From Xiphydria camelus (Eukaryota; Arthropoda; Insecta; Hymenoptera; Xiphydriidae): DNA of 64,000 nucleotides. The notes below the pieces were generated by a model. That model worked only from the letters and a program-made list of their open reading frames with translations. It did not search any database and was not told the origin of the DNA. The stretch's first letter is position 1. Each line of letters begins with the position of its first letter. Of this stretch, positions 11,501 through 26,500 are shown in pieces. The translations under genes and the position numbers were made by a program. The DNA is taken from positions 630,001 through 694,000 of the forward strand of contig OY783195.1 in NCBI GenBank assembly GCA_963678675.1, in the 5' to 3' direction.

Positions 11501-14500
11501 CTTTCTCACTTTTCTCCGCGCGACCCGCCACCGCCGCCGCCGCCGCCGCCGTCTAACCCGCGCGCGCGCATTGATTTTACCCTACCCACCGACTAAGTTC
11601 CAGGTCCCGGGTGGGTAAACACTCGACGGCAGGCGCATTTTGCACCACCGAGCACACCGCCGCCTCGCGCCCGCGTTAACCCGCCAAGCGGTGCGATGTC
11701 GCGAGTCTTTCACTCCCCGTGGAGTGTCGGCACGCGGGGGGGCGGGTGTGCCGGGCCTTCTTTGACGATCTACGGGCAGGGTTGAATCGGCGAAAATGCG
11801 ATATCGGTCCCGTCCCGTCCGCGAACGCGGACTCGTCTTCCGGGTGACTGACGCGCAGACTGGAGATAGCGTCGCGACAATAGAGCGACTGGTGGAGCGC
11901 GGTGCATCGATAACGAGCATTGTCTCGGGAGGAAGACGTCGGGACGGTTCGATAGTAGTCTCGATTCGTCACGCTTCGCTAGTACTCGTTCTTTGCGCGA
12001 GACCTCGCGGAGGGGGTGGAAACATCGCCGGGCTAACGCGCGAAACGAAATGGGGGTGGCGGAGGAGGAGGGAGCGGAATCGATACCCCGGCGCGCGGAG
12101 AAATTAAGTTCCGCGAATGCTCGAACGACCTTCTCGGCGGATGGACGCTGTAGCCGTTCTCCGCCGTCGAGGGGTACGTACATATAGGACGAGACTTTCG
12201 CAAAACGAGAGGAGAAATTGCCCTTTGATCGCGAGTGAGAAAGGGCGGCGAGGGCGGGACGCAAAAGCACGGGGCGGCGGATTGCATTTCGTCGCAGAGC
12301 TACTGCGCTGCAACGAAAAGCAATTATTCGTTCGTTTTCCATTCGCGTTTGCAACCCGAGAAAACAACCTTCCTTCACGGGAGCGCTAATTAAGCCGCTC
12401 TAACGACAACTTCTCCGGTACGTGGTGGGTACATACATACATATATAGGTATATCCGCGCGTACGTACGTATAAATTACCCTCGCGTCGTTTTTTCCCCC
12501 CATTAGCGGTGCCCTCCGCGAAACCGATCGGGCGTGATGCACCTGCGGGAGGCGCCCAGCAGCAGTCGCCTGACGGTTTGATATTGACGCTCGATATTTA
12601 GCCACCAATTAACTCGATCGCGCCGCAAAACCGAATGCGGGACTCGCGCGCGTTTGCTAATGACAATAATAAATTAAATCGCAACGAGCGTACGTAAATT
12701 TATACGAGCGATGTTGCCAACGAAGTTAGAGGCTATGATCATTACACGGGTAGTAAAATCAAAAGTCAATGAATCGACCATTAGCGCGAGGCAGGTCCGA
12801 ATGGGTATCGCTCGATATATTATTCAAGATTAATTAAATGTCTTCGCTCGCTTCTATTGTAAACAGGAACGCGTACAAGTGCATACATAAACAGGACGAG
12901 TGTACGATATGCGTATAGCTCGGCATGCGATACGTAGAGTAGACCGAGGCGAATCTGATCATAGATCTGCACTGAGAGAAATAATTGCTGGTGCTAACAA
13001 AATATTTGCTTTAATCAGAAACATTATATGATTCCAGGATCAAGCCATAACTTTCCTCATACAAGAAAATGTTTGATAAGCTTGTGCAATTGTTTTTTTT
13101 TTCGCGCGGAAAGAATTTTCGTTGCAACGAAAGTAATCTTGAGTCATAAAAATCAATTTTTTTTTGTTGGAAAAAATTTCAAGATCATATGTTCTTAGTT
13201 GGAGAAAATTTTTTTAACGCTAACAATTATTTCTCCCAGTATATACAATATTTCTTAAACCGTGGTGAAATTGAGCAGTTTGATTATCCGTATTACTTCA
13301 TTTGAGAGGAACGAAGTACATAATACGAATGATCGAAATGCTCCTCTTCACCACGATTAAAGAAATATGGATTTATATGATCCAATTCGTCCTGTGATCC
13401 GATTATTTGCTTCGGTCTACCCTATTAGTATATTCGTCTCTCGATTTCGCCTATTCGATCCACGCGTGTATCATCCTACAGAACGTGGAGAATAATTTTC
13501 AACCCCCACCAAACACAAAATCAAACGATCTCCGCGGGCCGTCAATCGTCGATTCGCATCGAGTGATTTCTCTCGTGCTTCCGGGGAAAACTTATTCCGT
13601 CACGTTAAATGTTTCTACGGCAGATTTTTCCGAATCACTTCGACCGCCCTCGCCCCAACCCCATCTCGTATTCCGTATAGACATTCCAGCGAATCTCCTT
13701 TGAGTGTCGCGCGCACGGGCATCACGAGGGATAACGCATTCAAAATCCATTTCAATGCGTAAATCGGCCGCGCAAAGTTTCGCGAGAATGCTCGACGTAA
13801 AACTGCCTGGTCCCTCTTCCTCTTTTAACCGTGAGGCTGAAAAGAAGGGGCAAAAGTGGCGGTTACGCGGCCGTTCATCCCTGGCTGGCGAAAGGATTTT
13901 TCGGGCGATCCTTCGCGTTTCCTCAGCGATAGGCGGATGAGGTATGGACGAGATCGGGGTTGCGCTCGACGTCACATAACGCGCCTATCTACCCTGCGAG
14001 GCGAATAATAACGCGAAGGGACGGAAGCTCGGTCGCTCTTTAGTCCCTTGATATCTATACTCGCGCGTATATATACTTTTGAATAGAAAACGTTGGAAAT
14101 AACGAAGCCCCGTGGATCGGGCCTTTGCGATACACGCGCGTGCACACACATACGAACACATGGGTTTAAGGGTACACGACGAAAGGGAGAACGCGAAATG
14201 GGTTTGCAGAGACCAAACCACGGGGCGAACCAACTTCGTCCTAACATCGCAAATACGTCGAATGAATTATTCGGCGAATATACAACAATATTTATAGCCG
14301 CAGTGACAACAGCGACGAATATCGCTGCAGTAGCTGGACCAATTGCTACGGCAGCTAACGCAACGGCTGCTACGCAGCGATATTTACGGCCAACACCGCT
14401 GTGGCAGCTGCACATCCGCTAAATAATTTCTCGCCACGGCCTAGACGCTCGACGAAGTGAATCCATTTCCATTGCGGTTCAGCCGCTTCTACACTGAGAG

Positions 14501-15396
14501 AAATAATTTGGCGAATGCAATCAAAATCTTGGAGACGATGACCAAACTGTTTAGTAAAATATAAAAATTGTACCTCTTTGATTAAACTGACCATTTTCTG
14601 GTCAGAATAACTAGATGCGTAGTTGGAATAACCAAGTATTTGGTTCAATTTACCAGTACTTTGGTTAGAATAACTTGACTCGTTTAACCAGATGCGTTTG
14701 GCTATTTTAACCAAATTATTTTTCTCAATGTACGTATAATTGTTTCAGCAATACGTGTTGCTCTTGCAACTATTTGGTATTGCTATATTACCGATACTGT
14801 CCAGTCAACCTCATTTAGCTCTAAAGTATAGCTATCATAGCTGTACTTGTTGCTGTGCGACCTATGAATTTCTCTCAGTGCAGTGTACTGTGCGTCCGAC
14901 GAAGAGGAGGATTCTTCGGGACGATCGCACCCTGTGCGGCGGTCGCGAAGTTTTGGGGAGTCGCGCATGGTCGAGGGGGAAGCCGCGGGGTGCGCGGGAG
15001 GTAAAGCGAGGGAGAAAGGGAGGGAAAGGATCGAACGGACAAGGTTGATGCTGAATGAGCCCGAGTGTGCCTGACGCGGAGAGAGCGGGGGCGCGTCAGC
15101 CTATAGCCGGAGGACGACGGAGAGGGATGAAACCGGAGAGGGTCCTCGTTTTCTCCTCTCCCTGTCCCTCTCCTTCACTTTCCCTCCTCCCTCTCGCTCG
15201 CTCCTCCGCACCTCCGACAGACTCGGAGCCGGAGAATTTTGGGAGTGCCTGTTGCTATGGCGACCACCCGGGGCTAAACGCTCGACGATACGAGCGCCCG
15301 GCCGCGCTACCACGTGATACTGTTATCCAGATATAATATACCCTCCTACGTACCGCGGAATCAGATTCAACGTCATCCGCGAGCACTGCAATTCTC

Positions 15397-15427
<31 letters not shown>

Positions 15428-15908
15428 TTGAGTCGCGAGAGACGTCCCGTAATGGGAGGCAACGAGGCGGGCGCCATTGATTTCCACGGTTTTCGCTTCG
15501 ATACAGAGATGCGAGAAGGAACCCCATTGATACCCATGAAAAATCGCGATCCCCCCCGCGTGTTCGATATCGGGCAAAAGCTGGAGCGCGCGTTGGAGTG
15601 AGCATTCCGAATCGATATAACTAATCCGGGGATGCCCGGGGCATTTAATACGAATCCAGCCTCCTTCGTTCGGCACCCTCCACCCCCCGTGGAACCACGA
15701 GCTCGCGTCTCGCCCCACATCATCGCGGAATGTGCCGCAGGAACGTCGGACGGCGCGGCATAGTCGCGCCGTTCCACACGACGACGCGTCGGACGAACGC
15801 GCGAATCGGCGGCGGCCCACGGTAGCTATACGTATACATATGAGTGGTCGAATGAAAGATGGGCCATCGGCGGGGTGCGTGCCGATACAACCCCCGCCGA
15901 TGGTGTAT

Positions 15909-15944
<36 letters not shown>

Positions 15945-18900
15945 TTCGTTTTCTTCCTCTTCTCCTCTCCTCTCCTCTTGCGATTTCCACCCCTTTTCCC
16001 CTTCTTGCACACGTCGACGTTATTACATCTTCACGCCGTCACTTTTGCACAGTCAGGACAGTCGCGAGCGACTACTTTATACCGCCGCACCGATTGCAGT
16101 CAGCTGCCGCGATCTCGATCCCAGAGCGACATAACCCGGCGCCGCGGCGAAACGATCGCGCGCGAGAGAGAGAGAGCTGCCATTAAACTCTCGCGCGAGA
16201 AGATCTCGTTCGATTCGTAAAATGGAATAACGTGCAGGGTGGCCGCCCACCGCTGGTGGTTGCGTCGCCGTGAGGGAGATCGCGCGAGAGAGGAGAGTCG
16301 CGGAGGGAGAGAGATGCCTAAAGGAGAGAGGTCAAGGGATACGTGTATTGTTTATGCTTCGTCGGCGGAGAGGATCCGCAGGCTACGTCCCAGCTGTTGC
16401 ATATTTGATGAAACCTTCCCTCCCTAACGACAACGCACTAACGATATAACAATAAAATATTAGCCACCGACCCCGTGCCCCATTTACGGGATATTCGAGC
16501 GCTAGACCGCACGGGGATATCGCCGCGCGCGCGGAAACGCGATGCGTTTGCCTGCGATTCATCGGGTGGAAGCGTATTTAGCGACGAAAATATTTTCAAC
16601 GGATGTTGGGGGCGATCGGATTGAATTAAGAACCTCCGAGTTACAACTATAAAAAATAATGTCAATTACCATACTTGAGCAGTTGAGTCCAAAATAGTAT
16701 ACTTGTCGCAATCACAATTACTTTTTTCAGTGCACACGCCTGAAGTTTGAATTTCACTAAAACAAATATACGGTTATCCTATAACGCACATGAATATCTT
16801 GCATTTCGGGAAGGCGAGCTGCTTTATATGGAAGAATCGTTATGTACCGCCGCTGCAGCGGCATAAATGCAGATTGCCATTTGACGTGCGAGTAGGTATA
16901 CCTCCGCGCCGTACCGAGCGCGCATACATACATATACGTGACCCTTTAAGCACAACCGACCGCGTACGAGCCCGCGACTCAAATACGGGGCTCGCAACTA
17001 CCGATATTTGACTTAGCCCGGGTCCGTTCAACCTAGTTGAATGTTTAAAGCGTTCGCAATTCGGCGGTGCGGTTCGGCGAGATCCCAGCGAGAAGCGCAT
17101 GTAGCAGGCAGCACGCTCTACATCGCGCTATGGCATATAGAGGATACGTGGCGAGCTGCGGCAAGGTCTCGACGTGCGGTCGAGGGCTGAAAGGAAACGA
17201 GGCGGAAAGCGCGCGATAGTAAGCCGCTTCAAAATTAGCGCGTTATAAACATAGACGTGTAGAACTGAATTTCCACAAGCAGGCGTCGTTGAATTCTCGG
17301 AGTATTATTCGCTGATATTCGTCGAAAAGTACAAAGTCGAGGTTGATCTTATGTTTGTTCTAATTACACGGAGAAAAATAATTTGTTAGTACAACAATTA
17401 TTTAAGTTACCGTAGTAAATACGAAGTCGAGATTGATCCTAAGCTTGTTCTCGTTATACGGAGAAAAATAATTTGTCATAAATAGTCTAAAAATTGGCAA
17501 CACTTTTCCACACTTTCTGGTCATTTGAGACATACCACTTATAGCGTGGAGAAATGAGTGTAAAAAGTGTTGCAAGGCTATGAAAACAAACATCTTCATT
17601 CATTGCACTTTGAGAGGGAAAACCGGATAAGAAAGCTTCGACCTATAATCATTTATGAATAAGCACGCCCCTACAAATTTCAATTTCCCTTCAAATCTCC
17701 GCTACGCTCTCATCCACTCGAGGCTCTTCGAGTCCGAACTACTTGAAACTTCGCCATCTGGTAGAGAAGTTTACCGTGAATTGCTGTACGCTGTGTAGAC
17801 CGTAACGCGAAGGACTTCGTTACCTCTAATGCGGTGTTCTATATTTTCGTCGCCGTGTAGGAGGTGGATACGTTAACTGCTTAAAATACGTTTAAGTAAC
17901 TTCGAAATCGGAGAAAAGTCCAACAACGGATCGCATAAAAATTTCGTCACGCAATCTACGTCTTTCAAATCAACGTTTAAAGCAAATTTGACAGATTCGC
18001 ACGAGAAACATTCGAAGCCGGACAAATAAATTATTTCATCCCGTTTCCAACTACCCCCGCGGTCTATGGATTCGCGCTCATTGGATATAAATGTCGAATA
18101 GTATATTCTACGACGGTCTAGTTGGACAATTGAAATGCCCGGAGCGATATGTGATTGAATTGAATAATGCAGCTCGAGGGGCATTGATTCGATTCGGATC
18201 TATTTGCACGTTGTTCCGCCACGCTCGATTCTGGTACTCCCGATTGTCCCGATCGCCCCGTCACCCGCGGTAATAATCGAAATTATACGCACGACAATTA
18301 TGCTTCGATACGATATCGCGATGAACCATGCGTAAGATACCGTACGTAAGAGCAGAATTTGTTTGTAGTTAATAAATGTATACTTGATTATGGCGGAAGA
18401 AATATTTTGTTGCGATATACGAACGCGGGGCACCTACAACGCGGGGGTCGTAAGCGATTCCAGAAAAATAAGCGACGGAGAAATTCGTTTGTCGTCGAAA
18501 AGCATGCAAATCCATCGTCCTGCTTCTTCCCCGCTGTTGCAGGCGCATGCATAAACAATTCGCAGGACCCGTCACGTGCGGAAAGGGCGCTCTTGTCGCC
18601 GCGGCCCTCTTTGTATCTTCGCGCTTTCTCGAGATGCAGAGGACTTTTTTTCGCATAAGCGAAATTCAATCGTCATTTCGCGAGAAGAATCGAGAAAAGG
18701 TGCAAGGAATATCGTATCGCCTTCGGACACGCGCGCGAGTAGCCGATGCTAGACCAACGTTGAATATTCAGTACTTTTTACTCTCTATCCCCGTTTAAAT
18801 CCATCCACTCCTCTGCTTTTTCTCGGCGCGCGCGCGAACGCGAAGGCGGTATATGGGTGCGCCGTAATGAAACTATCGTACCAGCGATCGAAATTAACTC

Positions 18901-20478
18901 CGCGAAACCTCCGGCCCGGCACTCATCCTCGAGCGACCTGATCTACCGTCACCCAATTCCCGCTCCGCGCTGTAATTCCTTACCGCGCGCTGACCCAAGC
19001 TCGTTTCAATATAAATTGAATAAGCCCAAATTTATATATGTAACAAAAAATTGTTAATCCGTATGATCTTTTCCACCTGGGAATCTCGATATCGAACTCG
19101 ATATACGATTCCGGGGCAGTGGTTAGCCCCTGCAAGCTCGTGTCGTCATCGGAGTCGCCTCGTCGCAGGTGGTGCACACTCTTTGCGAATCAATGGAGCT
19201 TCGAGATTCACCGCGGGCTCCGTCGGCTGTCGTAGATCTTCGCCGCGATACCGAAGTCGGCGCGTTGCGTGCGCAGGGCGAGTGCAGCGCGCGCGTGCGT
19301 CGCGACCATGCGAGAATCGAGCGTGATGCGTATACTCGTGCAGCGGGTGCTCGTATACGCGTATACGCGCGCGCATGTGTGTGTTCGCGAAAGGTGCCAT
19401 TCATGCTGCCGGGGTATATAGCCTTGCGAGGGCCGCGAGCTGACTACGAAAAAGACACCCGCGCCCCGTCCATTCACGATGGCTCGTGCCCACTTATTTC
19501 GAGCGTCATAATCCGCCCGCGCGCTACTTCCGGAGGGGATAACGGGGATGCGGTTATATCGGCGGCGGTTTATTCTACGAAATTCTACGTTTTATGTTGA
19601 AAAAAATATATGCTCCACCGAAATAAACGTGTTTTTGAATAGCCCTGAGAGCACATTTATTTGACTCGAATGAATAGCGATTCGATCCAAATAATATTCA
19701 ATGAAATCAGTAATATTTATGCACATACATCCGATCGATATTCATTAACGGTGTCTAGCAAAGTATGAAAATAAAAAATTCCCTGATTTTTCCAGGATTT
19801 CCAGTTCTGAATAATACATTATCTCTGACCATTATATGGGCATAAATTCAATCTGGAGTATTAGGCATCAGTGTGTGTGATTCCGTCAAATGAACAGATT
19901 GACGAATATCCATATAAAGGATATGCCAATTGAGCAATAAGTATGAAAATGATTTATTATCATTTTGCGAAATCACATTCTTATTGTTTAAGTATTTTTC
20001 AAAAATTATAGAAAATTCTTTAATTCTTTAATTCTCTGCCAATTCCAGGTTTTCCGGAATTCTCTGACCGCTGGACCCAGATCCTTTTCATCGAATAAAC
20101 TGCATTTAGAGGACCATCCAAAAAATCACGTTCATTTCAATGAAGTAAAATTATCTCAATGTAGAAATATCTCTTTCCATCCGATGTATTTATTACCGGA
20201 AGGGTGCCAATCGCTGCCACGAATTGAATGATAAAATTCAGGAGGAAAAACATAAGCGAGCTTGAATATAACCGCGTCTCTTTCCTTACACACTTCGGGT
20301 TGCGATCTCTTTACCGTTTCATTCGCCCTCGGTCGCACGTTCGCCGTTCACGTTATATGTGTAGGCTCCTATAGTGCTCACTCGACTCGGCTCTACTCTC
20401 AGTCTGTATTCGACTCCTAACCCGTAAGGATCAGTAGGAATAAAATTATACTCTTTTCTACCTTGAAATTTAAATTCA

Positions 20479-20531
<53 letters not shown>

Positions 20532-23500
20532 TGCAGTAATGCCTCTGCACTAATAATTTGAATTATTTCTATAGCTCCTACAGGCTATATAACAATACCT
20601 TTCCCGGCTCTGCTTTCAGTACAGCTTCGACTCTCGTCTCGTAAGGATCGTTAAGAATAAGTTATAGACTTCTATCTTGAACTCTAGTAGCACGTCACGT
20701 TTAGCAGTACTCTCTCTGTATTAAAATGTCAAATACATTTTCAAAAGAACTTACAGAATTTGAAGCGCGCAAACGCGCAGCATTCTTGCGCAGGCTATAG
20801 GTATATAAGGACGATCCATCTAGACCATTCCCTCAGATTCCGTCCGACTGTCGATCAATAAGGATCATTAAGAATCGCACAATGTCATCCATTGTCAATG
20901 TCAGCCTGCGCAAGAATGCTGTGCGTTTGCGCGCTTCAAATTCTGTAAGTTCTTTTGAAAATGTATTTGACATTTTAATACAGAGAGAGTACTGCTAAAC
21001 GTGACGTGCTACTAGAGTTCAAGATAGAAGTCTATAACTTATTCTTAACGATCCTTACGAGACGAGAGTCGAAGCTGTACTGAAAGCAGAGCCGGGAAAG
21101 GTTTTGTTATATAGCCTGTAGGAGCCATCCGTGAGTATACAAAATCTCACAGTACGTACTATATAAGAAATAATTCAAATTATTAGTGCAGAGGAATTAC
21201 TGCAAAGGATTTGAAATTAAATTTCAAGGTAGAAGAGTATAATGTTATTCTTACTGATCCTTACGCGTCAGGAGTCGAATACAGACTGAGAGTAGAGCCG
21301 AGTCGAGTGAGCACTATAGGAGAGCCTATGTAAGTATAGAGTTGACTGCGAGCCCCGATGCGCGCGTGCAGGGGCGCCGCGCGATAATCCGATATTTCGT
21401 TCTGTCTTCGATGCATCGAACGTGTAGCGAATTCAATCCCGAATGACATCGGTCTCCCCTGCGATCCTGTTGCATTGCATTCTGGCCGAGCGCCACGGTT
21501 GCCTGGACTGTGCGCTCTCCGTACCCGAGCGGAATACGATTTGAACGATTGCACTTCGTGAGAAAATACGTTATTTATAGGTGGGACGGGTGTACGCGTC
21601 GAGTTTGCCAACCGATTAGCATGGTTCGAATGACCACGTAAAAAAAGAAACCGGTAATTTTTACTGTTTCATCCAGTGAAGCTGGGATTCGCGCGAGCTC
21701 ATTTTTTTTAAATTTATACAGATGACACACTTCTATTTACTGTTTACAACTGTATCAGATATAGGTACTAATTTAACCAAATATCTATTTGCTCAGGAAT
21801 TTCTATCGGTTCCCCAGGAAAAACACCTAATTACTGTGTAATTCTGTAAAGCTTCCAGGGTGGAATCGTTATTTAATGCTAGTCAAACTGTAATTCGTAC
21901 AGTACCTTTTTCTCCATAACCGTTAAACCTACAGGATAAAAGAAAGGTCGTAAAGGATGCAGAGCGCTCGTATAATTTTATATTCCCTCTGCATATAGAG
22001 AAAATGTCTGTTGGAAACTAACTCGAAAACGCGCACTGAGATTGAGTAATGATTTGATCCAATTAAATATTTAATTTCAAACGATGAATATTTCATTCGA
22101 ATGGTTACTACTAAACAGTCGAATGAAGTATATTTAAATAAATCGGACGATATTTTATTCGATTCAATCACATTGTAGTAGGTCAGATAAAATATTCGTT
22201 ATTTCGAGTGAAATTTAGTCGAGTGAAACAATTGCTCTACCTGAGATTTTTCTCAATGTGGATGAAGCATGTACCTATGTATAGCGATTAAATATATGGC
22301 ACGAGATAAATCAATGAGAAAATCGTTCCCACCCTCTTCTTCTCACGTGTTACAGAGAGCATCTGTGGGCCCCACGAGAAACGCTTGCTGAACTACCTGC
22401 TGTCGAACTATAACAATCTGGAGCGGCCGGTTGCCAACGAAAGCGAACCCCTCGAAGTCAAGTTCGGCCTCACCTTGCAACAGATCATTGACGTGGTGAG
22501 TCGTCGCTGATCTCGCTTGTTCTCTCTATACTACCCACTGTACGCCTAATCTGCGCCCAATACCGGCTGCGCAAAATGGCATCGTTTGATCTTCGCAGAC
22601 TTTCGTCCCCAGAGAAGTGGCGCGTTTCTCCCCTTTCGCTACGCGTCATCCCTCATCGCATTTTTACAGTATATACGCGATTCGTATGTCTCGCACGTCT
22701 CGAACCCATGCGACGCGATATCGAAATAAGCTACATACCCTTCCGTCGCGTTTAACGGGCGCTTGAAAAAAAAATGTACACGACTTGATGTTTTCCTTTC
22801 CAGAAAATTCATGGTTATATAGTTTTTACAAGGGTATGCTCCACGAATATATTATTACACGGCTGCAAATACTGCCGCACGGATTCGTTATAAAGCGCGC
22901 ATAATAAGTCGCGCGAACCTCGTGTACATGCGTAAATACGTATGTGGAACATTTATGCGCACTCATTAACGAGACTACAAGGGAGACTTTACGTTTCCTC
23001 GGTGGCACTCGAGCACGTAGAGGTGTACGCTCGCGTCACGCGTTGCGTTCCACCGTATATATGCACGCGGTACGGTGCGCTCGGTTCTCGCGGACAATTC
23101 GGTTTTAATATTAATTTTTTAATACAGACTCGAAAAATTTGGACAAAATTATTTACCTCGTATTTTTTCATTTCTCATTTTCCGCCTTATCTGAGCTGGA
23201 AAACGATATTTTGAAATGTAGCTACGTCATCGTCTGGTAAGACTATCTCTTGGATGACGTCACAATCTTGTAGAGAGAAACACACTTATAACTTAGCGAA
23301 TAATTATTTTTTCGGACCGTTTCTTTTTCGTTTGATACTGAGTATGTATGTATACGGACTATACAAATTATGTTTGTAACAAAAATATGAATATTTTTTT
23401 TTCATTTTAAGACCGAATTTATACCTGCGTGTATGATGCCATGTACACGGAGAAAAAAATTGGTATATTTTTGACTAAATTGACTGTCACGAGTGGGAGA

Positions 23501-26500
23501 CACGGATTTAATTATCCGAATTAGTAATTCGGTTATAATGATTAACAGAGTCGTTTGGTGGAAAAAAGCTGTAATTAATTCTTGCAAATTGTTAGTTCAA
23601 TTAACTAAATCGGCGTCCCCCTCTCCGCACGTGACCGTTGATTTAGTCAAATCTACTACATTTTTCGCGGTCGCGTCCGATGCAATTCGACGGCGTCGGT
23701 ATACATATAGCCGGCGTTTCGCCCCGCGCAGTCGGTTCTGGACGATATACATATGAAGGGTCCAGTGGAAAAACGATGAGGGTCCATTTTTTTCGAAATT
23801 GATATTTTAACGACATCTGTTAGCTTGTAACATGAAGTATCAATATATCAAACCTTACAGGGGACGAACACTGAGATTCCACTAAAAATTGTGGTTGAAA
23901 ATAGGCGGCACAGTGGACTCCCGTGCGTTGTGAAACTTTAAATGTCGTGTTTCTCAACTTTTAGAAATATGGACCCTCTCATCGTTTTTCCACTGGACCC
24001 TTCATATGTTTTATAAGTAGGTACGCGCGAGGAACGACTGCGGATCCGAAGGGAAATTTTCTTCTCCCTTCACCCGGACAAAATACAATTTCCCTCGATT
24101 ATAGGCTCGCCATTTGCGGATATTACGCCTCGCGCGCGGTACGTCGGCGCGGCGGCGCGGAAAAGTAATACGCGTCTCCTTTTTTCTCGCCGCAAATCGC
24201 GAAGCTACGCAATTTATACCGATCGTCGTCGTTCCGATCGTCGCGACGACGACGCATTCGCGAGGGATACTTTTTCGGAACCCCTAACCGCGCCTCGTCT
24301 TACACAACTCGCAAAAAGAGACCGAAGCCCGACCCGTCTCCCGTTTCCAGCGGTAAATTTTCGATTTTACATTATTCACCGTTTCTCCCTCCCTTTTTTC
24401 TTCACCGTTCGTACCCGCTGCGCACCCCCTTCCCTCTCCTTCGCGAAGCCGCATTATCCGACCGGGACCCGACAGCTTCCCAGTTAATGGACCGCCGAGC
24501 CGAGCGGGAGAGAGAGGAGAGAGCGCGGCCGGACAAAGAATTTATTTACTCTAGGAAGAAACAACTTACTAATTTACCGCGGTCGTCGCGAGCCGCGCGG
24601 AAACGCTTCCCGTGGGGCGTCGATCGAGCGCGTTCACGATCGACCAGGTTATTTTTCACAGTATAGGAATAGATACAATATTTAGGAGCCAGGATATGCC
24701 TTCGCGCGTACCTACTTACCCCCCTCCCCCTCCCCGTCATTGCCACGACGGAATATAAAGTCTAAAACGTCCGCGCGAGACCGATACTCGAAGCCGTGCT
24801 CATCTCCCATCCCTTTTCGCTCGAGCATCGTCGAGGATTTATCGCAGACTCCTCGACGTTACCGGGAATATCTCTCCCGATGCGCCGCGCGGAAAAAGCT
24901 CTCTCTCTCTCTCTCTCTTCGCCCGATCCGCGGTTTTCTCCCCTCAACCCGAGGCGTTCGTACTCGCGCGGAATCGTCGCACGCGCGTTAACAAAAGGGA
25001 TGGTATAGACCACTCGAAACGGCTTTGCAACGCGAGCGAGTCGAACGAGTGAGAAGGGAGTTGTTTGGTACAACTTTGCGCGCGCGTAACACCCGCGCAT
25101 GCAAATCCGTTTACACACGCGGCGCGCGATTCGCGTCGTGGAGCATACCCAGCCATCTTGATCCACTTGAGCTTTCCAGGTGCGATAACTTGATTTTGTT
25201 TTCGGCGTGTAGGACGAAAAGAACCAAATACTGACCACGAACGCATGGTTAAATCTGGTAAGTGAGCGTTTCGCGATGACCGAGCCCCGTGCCTGTTCGC
25301 GGTCCCTCCCCGAAGAGCGACGCCTGTATATCGCTTCCTTCGCGGGTATTATAAGAGTGGCGCGAGAGTATCGAACGAATCTCGCGCGCGCACCCCTCGT
25401 CCTGTCGTTTAAAACGTGCCCGATACGGGATTCCCATCCGGATGGTATATTCATTTAACGACGTGTAGCAAACGGCCGCGGTACCAAGGGGGTGAAATAA
25501 CGCGCGCGCGATCGGAGCACGGGGAGGAAGCAGCGTATATTTCCTCCCCTTGCATTTGGCGTGCAGTTTTTATCGCGCGTACGGAGCGAAAGTTTCACGA
25601 TTCCATCACCGAACGGGAGGGCACACTTCGAGTTCGATCGGACCGTGTTGGAACGCGATGTTACCCACCCCCGCTAGTGTGTCAAACCGTGTGACGTATA
25701 TGGAAAAGTTGCGCTTGCTCGCCGTGTAGAAGTGGGACCGCAACCAAGATAGTCGTAACGCATGCACGCATACGCGTTCCACGTTCATCGGGCGTCGACT
25801 CGGTTCGGTACTATCGCCGGGTATGGACACTCGTACGCGCGCGTCAATCGCGAGCGCGATCAGCGCTCATGATGGGAAGGTCGACAAATAGTAACGGGGC
25901 TCGGTGTTGCTAAAGGCGAGTGGCGTTTCGGGGCGATACGCGAAATCGCTCCGACGTCCAGCGGTGTGGCGGAACGAACGGACTCGCCCGCCTAGGCCGC
26001 GTAGGAGTGAGCCGTTCGTTCGGCACGAACCGCGTCACTCTGTGTGTGTACACCTTTGATGTTTCGCGCGCGGGCCTCCGGGATGCGCGCGCGTCTTTTC
26101 TCGCGCGGCTGATAAATGGGGGTGGATCGTTTTTTAACTGCCCCCGCGCACCGTAATCGACATAGCGCGTAAGGTGAAGGTCTATGCTGCGATGGAAGGA
26201 ATGGGGAATAGGAATAAGGAACAGCGCTTCAAATACGCTACGTGTGCTTTTAGCGTTCCTTATTCCTGTTCTCTATTCCTTCCATTCCTGCATAGACACT
26301 GACCATTCCAATAGCCGGACGACTAAGCCCAGTATCCGGACAGGCATACAAATTCGTATGGCAGATTATATCATTATGAGGCTGAACTTACTCGTGAGGA
26401 GAGAAACTCTAATCACTATTATCTCACTATCTATGAATGTTTGGCTTTTATTTATACAATGCTTTTTTGAAGCTTATATTTTTATCTATAACAAAGTCTT

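Larger units (their letters stand above)
5520..22355 (+). other. nAChRalpha6: nAChRalpha6 intron 1 (16.8 kb)
   Basis: Alternates between CpG-rich unique DNA (about 6740-9500, 10200-12900, 13430-17200, 18100-19600) and AT-rich repeat patches listed separately. No coding exon, tRNA or nested gene was recognised on either strand. The AT-rich block 9530-10110 has possible short inverted ends (aacacggccct / aggccctgtgtt) and may itself be a decayed element. 19760-20090 is AT-rich with ccaggttttcc-like motifs at both sides, possibly another decayed element. Confidence 0.8.
22496..25212 (+). other. nAChRalpha6: nAChRalpha6 intron between exon 2 and exon 3 version 1
   Basis: Mixed composition with two AT-rich inverted-repeat elements (about 23448-23668 and 23754-24004), then CpG-rich DNA from 24010 to the exon. 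A short (CT)n run is at 24900-24918. No coding sequence recognised. Confidence 0.8.

Noticed and set aside
15323..16012. Frames with long Ser-Leu or Arg-Glu repeats
   Set aside because: Direct translation of (CT)n microsatellites; the same happens near 45098 and 58018.
24762..25454. 230-residue open frame on the minus strand over exon 3 version 1
   Set aside because: Antisense to a real exon, arginine-rich, no recognisable domain.
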